Positions 35,628-45,053 of a stretch of 64,000 nt of DNA are shown here, one piece after another (position 1 is the stretch's first letter; every line of letters begins with the position of its first letter). The notes under the pieces are model-generated. The model worked only from the letters and a program-made list of their open reading frames with translations, did no database searches and had not been told where the DNA came from. Position numbers and translations under genes: made by a program. The stretch spans positions 11,249 to 75,248 of the forward strand of contig JBGALV010000009.1 of NCBI GenBank assembly GCA_044223515.1, given 5' to 3'. This DNA is from SHVZ01 sp044223515. GTDB taxonomy: Bacteria > Pseudomonadota > Alphaproteobacteria > SHVZ01.

Positions 35628-36059
35628 ATGACGACCGTCCTGACCGATATCCGACCGTTCTCCGAGCCGCTCGAGCGGCTGACGCGGGCCGGCCTGCGCC
35701 CGACCCGCCAGCGCATGGCGCTGGCCCGTCTCCTGTTCAGCCGCGGCGACCGTCACGTATCGGCCGAGCAGCTTCATGCCGAAGCGAAGTCCGCCCGGGT
35801 GGTCGTCTCGCTGGCGACCGTCTACAACGCGCTCAACCAGTTCACCCGCGCAGGCCTCCTGCGCGAGGTCGTGGTCGAGGCCGGCCGGTCCTATTTCGAC
35901 ACCAATACCTCCGACCACCATCACGTGCTGGCGGTCTCGACCGGCGACCTGATGGACATCCCCGCGGGAACCCTCGCGGTCAGCGGGCTGCCGAAGGTCC
36001 CGGACGGCATGGAGGTCGAGCGGGTCGACGTCGTGGTGCGGCTTCGCCCGAAGGCCTAA
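35628..36059 (+). CDS. irr: Iron response regulator Irr (Fur family)
   Basis: This 143-residue Fur-family DNA-binding protein has a winged helix at about 18-85 (GLRPTRQRMALARLLF, HVSAEQLHAEAKSA, SLATVYNALNQFTRAGLLREV). The SDHHHVLAV segment at about 100-108 has the HHH motif of Irr. The Cys-x2-Cys zinc motifs of Fur and Zur are absent and no N-terminal haem regulatory Cys-Pro motif is present. In alphaproteobacteria, Irr represses haem and iron-storage genes or activates uptake under low iron by binding iron control elements (TTTAGA-N4-TTCTAAA type). Such a box lies 31 bases downstream of its stop, before rubrerythrin. Confidence 0.92.
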   Translation: MTTVLTDIRPFSEPLERLTRAGLRPTRQRMALARLLFSRGDRHVSAEQLHAEAKSARVVVSLATVYNALNQFTRAGLLREVVVEAGRSYFDTNTSDHHHVLAVSTGDLMDIPAGTLAVSGLPKVPDGMEVERVDVVVRLRPKA

Positions 36060-36089
36060 CGCCCGCCGTTCTCGTTCCTTGTGAATTGT

Positions 36090-36106
36090 TTTAGATCAAT
36101 TCTAAA
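36090..36106 (+). promoter_or_regulatory. Irr box (iron control element)
   Basis: TTTAGA-TCAA-TTCTAAA is an inverted repeat fitting the Irr-box pattern TTTAGA-N4-TTCTAAA. The palindrome extends one base further on each side (TTTTAGA...TCTAAAA). It ends 4 bases before the -35 hexamer of the rubrerythrin promoter and lies directly downstream of irr itself. Confidence 0.8.
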
Positions 36107-36110
36107 AACA

Positions 36111-36139
36111 TTGACGACCTGAATACCGCTTCCTAGAAT
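36111..36139 (+). promoter_or_regulatory. sigma70-type promoter of the rubrerythrin operon
   Basis: TTGACG (36111-36116) and TAGAAT (36134-36139) are separated by exactly 17 bases. Each hexamer matches the consensus at 5 of 6 positions. Transcription should start near 36146, leaving a leader of about 35 bases with AAGGAGGA (36171-36178) before the ATG. Confidence 0.8.
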
Positions 36140-36182
36140 TTGCGGCGGTGGGGGGCCTTTCGTCTCCCTGAAGGAGGAACAT

Positions 36183-36602
36183 ATGGCAGGATTGAAGGGC
36201 TCGAAGACCGAGGCCAATCTGAAGGCCGCCTTCGCCGGCGAGAGCCAAGCGAATCGGCGCTATCTCTATTTCGCCCAGAAGGCGGACGTCGAGGGCTACA
36301 ACGACGTGTCGGCGGTGTTCCGCTCGACCGCCGAGGGTGAGACCGGCCACGCGCACGGCCATCTCGAGTTCCTCGAGGCGACCGGCGACCCGGCCACCGG
36401 GCTCCCGATCGGCTCGACCGCCCAGAACCTGAAGGCGTCGATCGCCGGCGAGACCCACGAGTACACCGACATGTACCCGGGCATGGCGCGCACCGCGCGC
36501 GAAGAGGGCCACGCCGAGATCGCCGACTGGTTCGAGACGCTGGCGAAGGCCGAGAAGAGCCACGCCGGCCGCTTCCAGAAGGCCCTCGACGGCCTGTCGT
36601 AA
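36183..36602 (+). CDS. Rubrerythrin without rubredoxin domain
   Basis: This 139-residue ferritin-like diiron protein probably reduces hydrogen peroxide. Carboxylate/histidine ligands are visible as two half-sites. Glu20 (AGESQANRRYLYFAQKA) and Glu53-x2-His56 (EGETGHAHGH) form one; Glu90 (AGETHEYTDMYPG) and Glu124-x2-His127 (AEKSHAGRF) form the other, with an additional REEGH at 107-111. There is no C-terminal CxxC rubredoxin domain, so electrons must come from another protein, plausibly the Fe-S protein that follows. It has a strong ribosome site and an Irr-controlled promoter. Confidence 0.93.
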   Translation: MAGLKGSKTEANLKAAFAGESQANRRYLYFAQKADVEGYNDVSAVFRSTAEGETGHAHGHLEFLEATGDPATGLPIGSTAQNLKASIAGETHEYTDMYPGMARTAREEGHAEIADWFETLAKAEKSHAGRFQKALDGLS

Positions 36603-36667
36603 GTTCTTCGAGGCGCGCGGGGGCCGAGGGGCTCTCGCGCGTCTTCGTCCCCGGAGGAGCCGAGTTC

Positions 36668-38005
36668 ATGCGCGAAGGCAGCCTGGAGCCGCCGGTTCGT
36701 CATCCGCTCGATTGGAACAGCCCGGAATTCTACGACGAAGCCCTGCTCGACAAGGAGCTGCGTCGGGTCTTCGACATCTGTCACGGATGTCGCCGCTGCT
36801 TCAATCTCTGCGATTCCTTCCCGCGTCTGTTCGACCTGATCGACGCCGCCGGCGATGCCGAGATGGAAGGCGTCGCGAGCAGCGACTTCAAGCAGGTGGT
36901 CGACGCCTGCACGCTCTGCGACCTCTGCTTCATGACCAAGTGCCCCTACGTGCCGCCGCACGAGTGGGACCTGGATTTCCCGCACCTGATGCTCCGCTAC
37001 CGCGCCATCGAGGCGAAGAAGCGCGGCGTGCCGGTGGTCGACAAGCAGCTGACCGAGACCGACCGCAATGGCGTTGTCGCCGGCATGGTCGCGCCCGTCG
37101 CCAACTGGGCAACCGACCGCGGCAACCGTCTGACGCGCGGCTTGATGGAAAAAGTCGCCGGCGTCCATCGCGATGCCGACCTGCCCAAGTTCCACGGCAA
37201 GACCTTCGCCAAGCGCGCCAAGGAATCGCCGCCCGAAGTTTCGGCCACGGCGCCGGCGCGCGGCCGCAAGGCGGTCCTCTACGCGACCTGCTTCGTCAAC
37301 TACAACAACCCGGCGATCGGCGAGGCGGCGCTTGGCGTGCTCGCCCGCAACGGCGTCGAGTGCAAGGTGGTCTATCCCGAGTGCTGCGGCATGCCGCAGC
37401 TCGAGCACGGCGACCTGCCGAAGGTCGCGGCCAAGGCCAAGAACGTCGCCCGTGCGCTGATGCCCTATGTCGAGCAAGGCTACGACATCGTCGCGCTGGT
37501 GCCGTCCTGCGCCTTGATGCTGAAGTTCGAGTGGCCGCTGCTGCTGCCTGACGATCCCTCGATCAGAAAGCTCTCCCAGGCGACCTTCGACGTCAGCGAG
37601 TACGTCGTCGACATTGCCAAGCGCGAAGGGCTGGCGCCGGGCCTCACTCCCCTCGACGGCGGCGTGACGCTGCACCTCGCCTGCCATGCGCGTGCCCAGA
37701 ACATGGGCCCGAAGGCGGCCGAGATGCTGCGCCTGGTTCCAGGCGCCCAGGTGGCGATCGTGGAACGCTGCTCGGGTCACGGCGGTTCTTGGGGCGTCAT
37801 GATCGAGAACTTCGAGATCGCCCTCAAGGTCGGGAAGCCCGTCGCCCAGCAGGCGGCGAAGCTGGCGCGCAAGCACGTCGCGTCCGAATGCCCGCTGGCC
37901 GCCTCGCATATCCTGCAGGGGATGGAGCGGCTCGAAGGCGTCGACGCCCCGGCCGAGGCGCTGCATCCGATCCAGCTCTTCGCCCGCGCCTACGGGGTCG
38001 CCTGA
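36668..38005 (+). CDS. Two-[4Fe-4S] CCG-domain oxidoreductase (GlpC/heterodisulfide reductase-like)
   Basis: This 445-residue protein has two ferredoxin-type clusters near the N-terminus: C38, C41, C44, C48 (CHGCRRCFNLC) and C81, C84, C87, C92 (CTLCDLCFMTKCP). Two cysteine-rich CCG-type domains follow (YPECCGMPQLEHGD; HLACHARAQNMG, then ERCSGHGGSWG). ASECPLAASHILQG is near the C-terminus. The layout is that of GlpC and heterodisulfide reductase D-type electron carriers. GGAGGAG lies 8 bases before ATG. It sits between rubrerythrin (65-base gap) and a DUF3501 gene (4-base gap), so I infer a role in supplying electrons to rubrerythrin. Confidence 0.88.
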   Translation: MREGSLEPPVRHPLDWNSPEFYDEALLDKELRRVFDICHGCRRCFNLCDSFPRLFDLIDAAGDAEMEGVASSDFKQVVDACTLCDLCFMTKCPYVPPHEWDLDFPHLMLRYRAIEAKKRGVPVVDKQLTETDRNGVVAGMVAPVANWATDRGNRLTRGLMEKVAGVHRDADLPKFHGKTFAKRAKESPPEVSATAPARGRKAVLYATCFVNYNNPAIGEAALGVLARNGVECKVVYPECCGMPQLEHGDLPKVAAKAKNVARALMPYVEQGYDIVALVPSCALMLKFEWPLLLPDDPSIRKLSQATFDVSEYVVDIAKREGLAPGLTPLDGGVTLHLACHARAQNMGPKAAEMLRLVPGAQVAIVERCSGHGGSWGVMIENFEIALKVGKPVAQQAAKLARKHVASECPLAASHILQGMERLEGVDAPAEALHPIQLFARAYGVA

Positions 38006-38009
38006 GGCC

Positions 38010-38594
38010 ATGAAGCGCGAGATCGCCAAGGCCGATCTTCTGCCGGCGGCGGAGTACCTGAAGGTCCGGAAGGAAGAGCGTGCCCGCGTCGTCGCGCTCA
38101 AGAAGAACCGCCGGCTCGAGGTGGGGCCGTTCGCGACGTTCTACTTCGAATCCTGGGACACGATGTGGCTGCAGATCCAGGAGATGCTCTACATCGAGAA
38201 GGGCGGGGACGAGCAGATCCCGGGCGAGCTCGAGGCCTACAATCCGCTGATCCCGAAGGGCAGCGAGCTGGTGGCGACCGTGATGTTCGAAATCGACGAT
38301 CCGCTCCGCCGCGCGCGCGTCCTGGCGCGGCTCGGCGGCGTCGAGGCGACGGGCTTCATCGAGATCGGCGGAGAGCGTGTCCGCGGCACGGCCGAAGAGG
38401 ACCAGGACCGCACCAACGCCGAAGGCAAGGCCTCCAGCGTGCAGTTCATCCGTTTTGCCTTCACCCCCGCGCAGATCGCCAAGTTCAGGACGGCGGGGAC
38501 GCAGGTGCTGGTCGGCTTCGACCATCCCGAGTACGGGCATCTGGCTGTGATGCCGGAAGCGACGCGCGATGCGCTCGCGAAGGACTTCGCCTGA
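38010..38594 (+). CDS. DUF3501 family protein
   Basis: This 194-residue soluble protein looks like DUF3501, a family without an established function. The N-terminus MKREIAKADLLPAAEYLKVRKEERARVVALKKNRRLEVGP is characteristic. It continues with FATFYFESWDTMWLQIQEMLYIEKGGDEQIPGELEAYNPLIPKGSELVATVMFEI and a FIRFAFTPAQIAKF segment. No cysteine or transmembrane segment stands out. It begins 4 bases after the Fe-S gene and completes a three-gene unit. The close pairing suggests a maturation or partner role for the Fe-S protein, which is inference. Confidence 0.85.
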   Translation: MKREIAKADLLPAAEYLKVRKEERARVVALKKNRRLEVGPFATFYFESWDTMWLQIQEMLYIEKGGDEQIPGELEAYNPLIPKGSELVATVMFEIDDPLRRARVLARLGGVEATGFIEIGGERVRGTAEEDQDRTNAEGKASSVQFIRFAFTPAQIAKFRTAGTQVLVGFDHPEYGHLAVMPEATRDALAKDFA

Positions 38595-38663
38595 AGACGG
38601 GTTCGCCTTGACCGCGTGATCGGCTCGTCGGCACTATTTCCGAAAGGAAAGCGGAGCCTCCCG

Positions 38664-39539
38664 ATGCCTCTGGCGCTGACCCCGGCCGAAGCCCGAAAGT
38701 ACGACGAGACCGGCTATCACTTCCCGGTCAAAGCCTTCTCGTCCGGCGAGGCCGACGGCTTCTACCGGAAACTGGTCGAGTCCGAGCGGAAGCTCGGCGG
38801 ACCGTTCAAGGGGCGCTTCAACCAGAAGTGCCATCTGCTTTTCCCCTGGCTCTACGACATCGTCACCAGCGACAGGATCCTGGACGCGGTCGAGCCGATC
38901 CTCGGTCCCGACATCTTCTGCTGGTCGGCCGGCTTCTTCCATAAGCGGCCGGGCGACGGCAACTACGTCTCCTGGCACCAGGACGCGACCTATTGGGGCC
39001 TCTCCTCGCCCGACGTGCTGACCGCGTGGGTCGCCTTCACGCCGAGCACGCCGGAGTCCGGCTGCATGCGGCTCGTCTCCGGCACGCACAAGACCCAGCT
39101 CGCGCACGAGGACAGGTTCGACGACGCCAACATGCTCTCGCGCGGCCAGGAGATCGCGGCCAAGGTCGACGAGAACGAAGCCATCGACGTCGTGCTGCAG
39201 CCCGGCGAGATGTCGCTGCATCACGTACTGCTGGTCCATGGATCGGGCGTCAATAAGGCCAAGCTGCCCCGCGTGGGGTTCGCCATCCGCTACATCCCGA
39301 CGCGGCTTCGCCAGAACGGCATCAATCGCACCAGCGCCACGCTCGCTCGCGGCCGGGACACCTACGGCCACTTCGATCACGAGACCCGGCCCGAAGGCGA
39401 CCTGCATCCCGCCGCAGTCGAGCGCCATCGCCAGATCACCGAGGCTCAGCTGAACGTACTCTATGCCGGCGCGGCGCAGGCGGGCAAGCGCACGGACGCG
39501 GACATCGCGGCCCAGAAGCGGGTGGCCGGCGGCATGTAG
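38664..39539 (+). CDS. Phytanoyl-CoA dioxygenase (PhyH) family Fe(II)/2-oxoglutarate oxygenase
   Basis: This 291-residue PhyH-type oxygenase has the iron triad H105-x-D107 (SWHQDATYWGL) and His192 (LLVHGSGVNK). An arginine in LPRVGFAIRYIPT should bind 2-oxoglutarate. The family uses Fe(II), oxygen and 2-oxoglutarate to hydroxylate small molecules. Relatives act on phytanoyl-CoA, ectoine and chlorinated or amino acid substrates, and the substrate here is unknown. ATG at 38664 follows a GAAAGGAAAGCGGAG stretch. It converges with the receiver-protein gene (12-base gap) and is not clearly part of the rubrerythrin operon (69-base gap). Confidence 0.85.
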   Translation: MPLALTPAEARKYDETGYHFPVKAFSSGEADGFYRKLVESERKLGGPFKGRFNQKCHLLFPWLYDIVTSDRILDAVEPILGPDIFCWSAGFFHKRPGDGNYVSWHQDATYWGLSSPDVLTAWVAFTPSTPESGCMRLVSGTHKTQLAHEDRFDDANMLSRGQEIAAKVDENEAIDVVLQPGEMSLHHVLLVHGSGVNKAKLPRVGFAIRYIPTRLRQNGINRTSATLARGRDTYGHFDHETRPEGDLHPAAVERHRQITEAQLNVLYAGAAQAGKRTDADIAAQKRVAGGM

Positions 39540-39551
39540 CCGCCGTCCCAG

Positions 39552-40550
39552 TCACTGCTTGGCGTTGAAGACCTTGTGGGCGCGGGCGACGAGGCCCATC
39601 AGTTCCCGCCCCACGGTGCCGCCGTCGTCGAGGATCTTGTGGCGGACGGCGGTGCGGAAGGCGACCAGATGCGCCTTCACGAATTCCATGAACTTGTTGG
39701 AGACTAGGTACTCCCCGCCGGTGTAGTGCGCGAGCGAGCGCGACACCGCGCTCATCAGCGTGAAGCCCGCGGCCGACGAATCCTGCGCAGCCTGGGTCGC
39801 GGTCGAGTTGATGCGCACGCGCGCACCGCCGAAGGGGTCGCGGCCGAACTCGTCGAAATCGCCGTCCAGCCGTTCGGAGTAGTTGTTCATCGCCTCGGCC
39901 GCCCGTTCGCGCGAGGCGGCGACGGCGGCGATCGCCTTCCGGACCGCATCGGCCGGGAGCGCGCGGGGCTTGCCGTCGTGCAGGTGCTCGAAGGCGATGA
40001 CCAGCGCGCCGTCGTCGACGGTGAAGCGGAACGGATCGTCGACCCGATGGATCCGGGTGTCGGTCGTGTAGCGGCGCTCGACGGATTCGGCGTCGCTCCG
40101 GGTGCGCCGGTCGGGGCCGACATAGGTGGAGGTCACGAAGAAGCGGCGCGGCCTCCGCACCGTGCGCTCGACCGCCCCCATCAGGCGCTCGCGGTTGAAC
40201 GGCTTGGTCAGGAAGTAGTCGGCACCGCAGTCGATCGAGCGCCGGACTTGGTCGGCGGTGAAGATCGGCGAGGTGACGATCACCGGGAGTGCCGGCGTCG
40301 TCGAGGTGACGTCGGTCCGGATCCACTTGAGGAGGTCGAAGCCGAGCTCGCCTTCGTTGCCGAACTCGATGATCGCCAGATCGTATTTGAGCGCGCCCTC
40401 GGTCAGGCGCTCACGCGCGACGCTCAGCGATTGGGTGCCGTCGACGGTGCCGATTCGGGTCGCCTTGAAGAGATCACCGATCTCCTGGACCAGCGCGGAA
40501 CTGCGGTCCACCACCAAGGTCCGGATACTTGGTCCAAGCGGATCCTGCAT
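39552..40550 (-). CDS. Atypical response-regulator receiver protein
   Basis: This 332-residue protein begins with a CheY-like receiver domain (about 8-128): Asp15 of the acidic pocket (LVVDRSS), Thr93 (VIVTSP) and Lys116 (FLTKPF) are present at the right spacings. The phosphoacceptor position is Glu62 (AIIEFGNEG) instead of Asp, which would block normal phosphorylation or mimic it. YVGPDRRTRSD (about 142-152) is a motif seen in some alphaproteobacterial response regulators. The remaining about 180 residues are helical and have no recognised DNA-binding or enzymatic domain. No histidine kinase gene is near. Confidence 0.8.
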   Translation of the reverse strand: MQDPLGPSIRTLVVDRSSALVQEIGDLFKATRIGTVDGTQSLSVARERLTEGALKYDLAIIEFGNEGELGFDLLKWIRTDVTSTTPALPVIVTSPIFTADQVRRSIDCGADYFLTKPFNRERLMGAVERTVRRPRRFFVTSTYVGPDRRTRSDAESVERRYTTDTRIHRVDDPFRFTVDDGALVIAFEHLHDGKPRALPADAVRKAIAAVAASRERAAEAMNNYSERLDGDFDEFGRDPFGGARVRINSTATQAAQDSSAAGFTLMSAVSRSLAHYTGGEYLVSNKFMEFVKAHLVAFRTAVRHKILDDGGTVGRELMGLVARAHKVFNAKQ

Positions 40551-40628
40551 TCTCGATCCAACACGACGGGAGGGAGGGCGAAAAAACCACAGCCAGACCT
40601 TGGGTGCAAGACCCTTGTCCTGAGTGGG

Positions 40629-40958
40629 CTATTCGCGCTCCGCCTTGTCTAAATGCGGCTTCAGCCTTCCGGTGATCCAGAGCCCGAACATACGGAAATC
40701 GCTGACAAGGGACCACCAGGGGTGGGTGAACGTGGCTGGCCGGTTCCGCTGAATCGTGGCGTGCGCGATCCAGGCAAAGAGATAGCCCGAGACGATCGCA
40801 GCCGGCACGAAGCGCCAATCGCCTAGGAAAAGCGCGACTCCCAGGAGAGTGAGGGCGAGTCCGGTGCCGACATAGTGGAGCGCGCGGGTCAGCGGCCTGC
40901 CATGCTCCCGGAGATACCGGGGCCAGAAGGCGGTGTAGGTCGGCGACCGTCCGTCCAT
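40629..40958 (-). CDS. Mpo1-like (DUF962) membrane protein
   Basis: This 109-residue protein resembles the DUF962/Mpo1 family. It has FWPRYLREHGRPLTRALHYVGTGLAL (about 11-36), FAWIAHATIQRNRPATFTHPWWSLVSDFRMFGLW (about 61-94) and two or more hydrophobic helices. In yeast, Mpo1 is an Fe-dependent dioxygenase of 2-hydroxy fatty acids; conserved histidines here include those in LHYVG, AHATI and THPWW. Bacterial members are little characterised, so the activity is inferred. It is divergent from asd with 94 bases between. Confidence 0.8.
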   Translation of the reverse strand: MDGRSPTYTAFWPRYLREHGRPLTRALHYVGTGLALTLLGVALFLGDWRFVPAAIVSGYLFAWIAHATIQRNRPATFTHPWWSLVSDFRMFGLWITGRLKPHLDKAERE

Positions 40959-41052
40959 GCCTGATTGTCCCGCCTCGCGCCGCGCTTGTCACCTTGCCTC
41001 GGCGGGTGGGGAAGCCTAGATAGCGCCCACACCTGAAGAATCGAGGCGAGTG

Positions 41053-42077
<1,025 letters not shown>

Positions 42078-42081
<4 letters not shown>

Positions 42082-44129
42082 ACCGCCTTCCGGCACCACT
42101 GGTGCCACAGCGCGCGATAGGCGCGCTCGATCTGGCGGGCACGAGCAGCGCCGTCGGTCAGCGGCGACAGGGCCGATCTCAGTGCCGAGCGTTCGGTCGA
42201 CAGCCGTGCGCGATCCTGGACGAGCGCCGCTGCCGTCGTCACATAGGCGGCCTCACCAGCGGCAATCCACTCCTCCCGGCCGATGCCGGCCAGGATCGCC
42301 GAGGTCCATCGCTCCGCCATCGAGCGGCCGGCGAGCGTCACGACCGGCACGCCCATCCAGAGCGCCTCGAAGCTCGAGGTCGAGCCCGAGAACGGCCAGG
42401 TGTCGAGCACGACATGGGCGTCGCGATAGAAGGCGAGATGGCTTGCCTCGGAGGCCTCGCCGGCGACGAACTCGATCCGTCCTGCCGGCAGCGCCTGGGC
42501 GATCTCGGCCTTGAGGCTCGCATCGTCGAAGGCTGTCCGGTAGCGCAGCCGGAGCCGAGCCTCGGGCACCGCCTCGAGCACACGTGCCCACAGCGACAGT
42601 GTCGCCGGGTTCAGCTTCGCCGGGTTGGCGGCGGCAGCGAAGACCGGCGCTCCCTCCGGCAGATGCGGGGCGGGCGCGTCGGCGATCGGCTGATGAAGAT
42701 AGAGGTCCGGAAGACGGATCACGCGCTCGCTGAAGCGATCCCGCTCGCCGCGAGGGACCAGGTGCGGATCGGCGATCAGGGCGTCGATCGCGCCGATGCC
42801 GCTGGTTCCGCCGTCGTGCAGGCTGATCTGCACGGGAGCGCAGCGTCGAGCGGCGGCATCGAGCCGGTTGGTGTCGAAGGAGCCGGCGACGAAGACGGCG
42901 ATGTCGATGCCGTCCTTCCGCATCGTGCGCGCCAATGCCTCGTCGTCGAGGCCGACGGTCGATTGCCAGGGGCCGAGCTGCTTGAATTCCTTGGTGACGG
43001 CATCTTCGCGCGCGACCTCGCCGTAAAGGCGGGGCTCGATGCGGGACCGGTCATGCGCTGATATCAGCGGCATCAGGCTGCGTGCGACCGGATGATCGCG
43101 GAAGTCCGACGACAGGTAGGCGACATGCAAACGACGATCGGGCTCGGGCGTGTTGCGCCAGCGCGGCGCCGAGGCAGAGACAGGCGCGAGGCGTCGCCGC
43201 GCCGCTGCCGCGAGGTCGGGATCGATCTCAGGCGCATAGAGCAGCATCGCGCGGACGGACTTTCTCGCCGACTCCGACGATTCCGTCGCGAGCCGGCGGC
43301 GCGCGATCGCAAGCGCCTCGTCCGGCCGGCCGAGGGCGAGAAGCCCCTGCGAGACATGCCCCAACGCGGGTGCGGTCGCTGGCTGCAGCGTCAGGATGCG
43401 ACGCTGATAGCCGAGGCCGCGATCCAGCCGCCCCGCCTCCCGCCAGGCGACGGCGAGGTTGCCGAGCAGCGCCATGTCCTGGGGCATGGCGTGGAGCGCG
43501 CTCTCGAAGCCGGCGATCGCACCGGCCGGATCGCCGGCGAGGAGGCGTGCCTCGCCAAGGCCGCGCAGGCTCGCCGGGAATCCGGGCGATACCGCGAGCG
43601 AGCGCATGTGCCAGGCCCCGGCATGCTGCGGGCTGCCTAGGGCGGCAGTGATCGTGCCGATCCCTGCCAGGGCAGACGGGATGCGGGGATCCAGGGCCAG
43701 CGCACGCCGGAACGAGCCGGCGGCGGCGCCGACCTCCCTCTCCGCCAGCAGCGCCTCGCCGAGATGTCCATGAACCTCGGCGACCAGGGGCGCCTGCCTG
43801 ATCGCCGCCCGGAACCGGGTGGCGGCTTCGGCGGCCCGGTCGAGGATCAGCAGGATGCGCCCGAAGTTGTTCTGCGCCTCGGCATAGTCCGGCTTGTGCC
43901 GGACGGCCGCCGACAGCCGCTCGATCGCGAGTTTGGCATCGCCGCGCTGGAAGGCGACGAGGCCGGCGATGTGGAGGGCGGTCGCGTCGCGCGGGCTCTG
44001 CTTCAGCACCGTGGAGACGGTCGCTTCCGCCTCGTCCAGGCGACCTTCCTGGAACGCGGCGAATCCCTGCTCCAGCCGTGGATCGGGCGCACCCAGCTTC
44101 GCCTGAGCCCGCCGCTCGTGACGGTTCAT
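42078..44129 (-). CDS. TPR + GT41-like glycosyltransferase (O-GlcNAc transferase/SPINDLY-like)
   Basis: This 683-residue protein has about eight tetratricopeptide repeats at 18-290 (for example LDEAEATVSTVLKQSPRDATALHIAGLVAFQRGD). A GT41-type catalytic region follows (about 330-683) with YLSSDFRDHPVARSLMPL carrying the conserved His. FSGSTSSFEALWMGVPVVTLAGRSMAERWTSAILAGIG is the UDP-sugar end of the domain. The DLxGHT segment of the family is here VFVAGSFDTNRL, so the GHT is lost. ATG at 44129 overlaps the murQ stop as ATGA. The protein may glycosylate proteins such as flagellins or a surface target; donor and acceptor are unknown. Confidence 0.82.
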
Positions 44130-45007
44130 GCGAGGGTCTTTAGCGCGAGCCTGAGGCTGCCGCCGGCCTGAGCCAGTGCCTTGTCGGCGGCTTCCGGTGT
44201 CAGGCCCTTGATCACAAGTACCGCCGGCTTCACGCGGCCGGCGCAGCGCTGGAGCGCGTCGCGCGCGGCGCTTTCGGAGGCGTCGGTCATCTCCATCAGC
44301 ATCCGTTCGCTGCGCTTGCGGAGCTTGATGTTGGTGGCGCGGAGATCGACCATGTAGCCGTCGTGAACGCGGCCGAGCTTGGTCATCACCAGCGACGAGA
44401 GAAGGTTCAGCGTCGCCTTCTGCGCGGTGCCGGCCTTCATCCGGGTCGAACCCCCGATCGCCTCGGCGCCCGTATCCAGCAGGATCGGCAGCTCGGCCGC
44501 CGCCAGCAGCGGTGCCGCGGGGTTGTTGGCGATGCCGATGCCGAGCGCGCCCACGGCGCGGCCAGCCTCGATCGCGGCGATGGTGTAGGGCGTGGTGCCG
44601 CTGGCGGCGACGGCGATCACCGCATCCTTCGCGTCGACCTTGGCGTTCTGTATGTCGCGCTTGCCGGCCTCGCGGTCGTCCTCCGCCCCTTCGACGGCAC
44701 GGGTGAGCGCCTTCTCGCCGCCGGCGATCAGGTAGACGACGCGGTCGTCGGGCCAGTCGAAGGTCGGCATCAGCTCGACGCCGTCCAGCAGGGCGAGGCG
44801 GCCGGAGGTACCGGCGCCGACATAGATCAGGCGTCCGCCTGATCGCATGCGCCTGGTCACCGCCTCGGCGGCGGCCTCGATCTGGGGCACGGCGGTGCGG
44901 ACGGCGGCGATGGCGGCCATCTGGCCCTCGACGAAGACGTCCAGGATGTCGCGGCTCGGCCAGGCATCCAGACCGTGGTAGCGAGCGCCGACGGATTCGG
45001 TAGACAT
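44126..45007 (-). CDS. murQ: N-acetylmuramic acid 6-phosphate etherase
   Basis: MurQ cleaves the lactyl ether of MurNAc-6-P to give GlcNAc-6-P, a step in cell-wall recycling. The 293-residue length is normal. LIYVGAGTSGRLALLDGVELMPTF (about 60-83) is the SIS sugar-phosphate loop containing the catalytic Glu. AVAASGTTPYTIAAIE, IANNPAAPLL and AEAIGGSTRMKAGTAQKATLNLLSS are diagnostic, and a C-terminal helical UBA-like region ends the protein. It is divergent from the SIS/nagA pair with a 46-base gap and upstream of, and coupled to, the TPR glycosyltransferase. Confidence 0.95.
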   Translation of the reverse strand: MSTESVGARYHGLDAWPSRDILDVFVEGQMAAIAAVRTAVPQIEAAAEAVTRRMRSGGRLIYVGAGTSGRLALLDGVELMPTFDWPDDRVVYLIAGGEKALTRAVEGAEDDREAGKRDIQNAKVDAKDAVIAVAASGTTPYTIAAIEAGRAVGALGIGIANNPAAPLLAAAELPILLDTGAEAIGGSTRMKAGTAQKATLNLLSSLVMTKLGRVHDGYMVDLRATNIKLRKRSERMLMEMTDASESAARDALQRCAGRVKPAVLVIKGLTPEAADKALAQAGGSLRLALKTLA

Positions 45008-45053
45008 GCGACTCCCGGATTCGGTAAGGCGCGCATGCTACCATCCGATAGGA

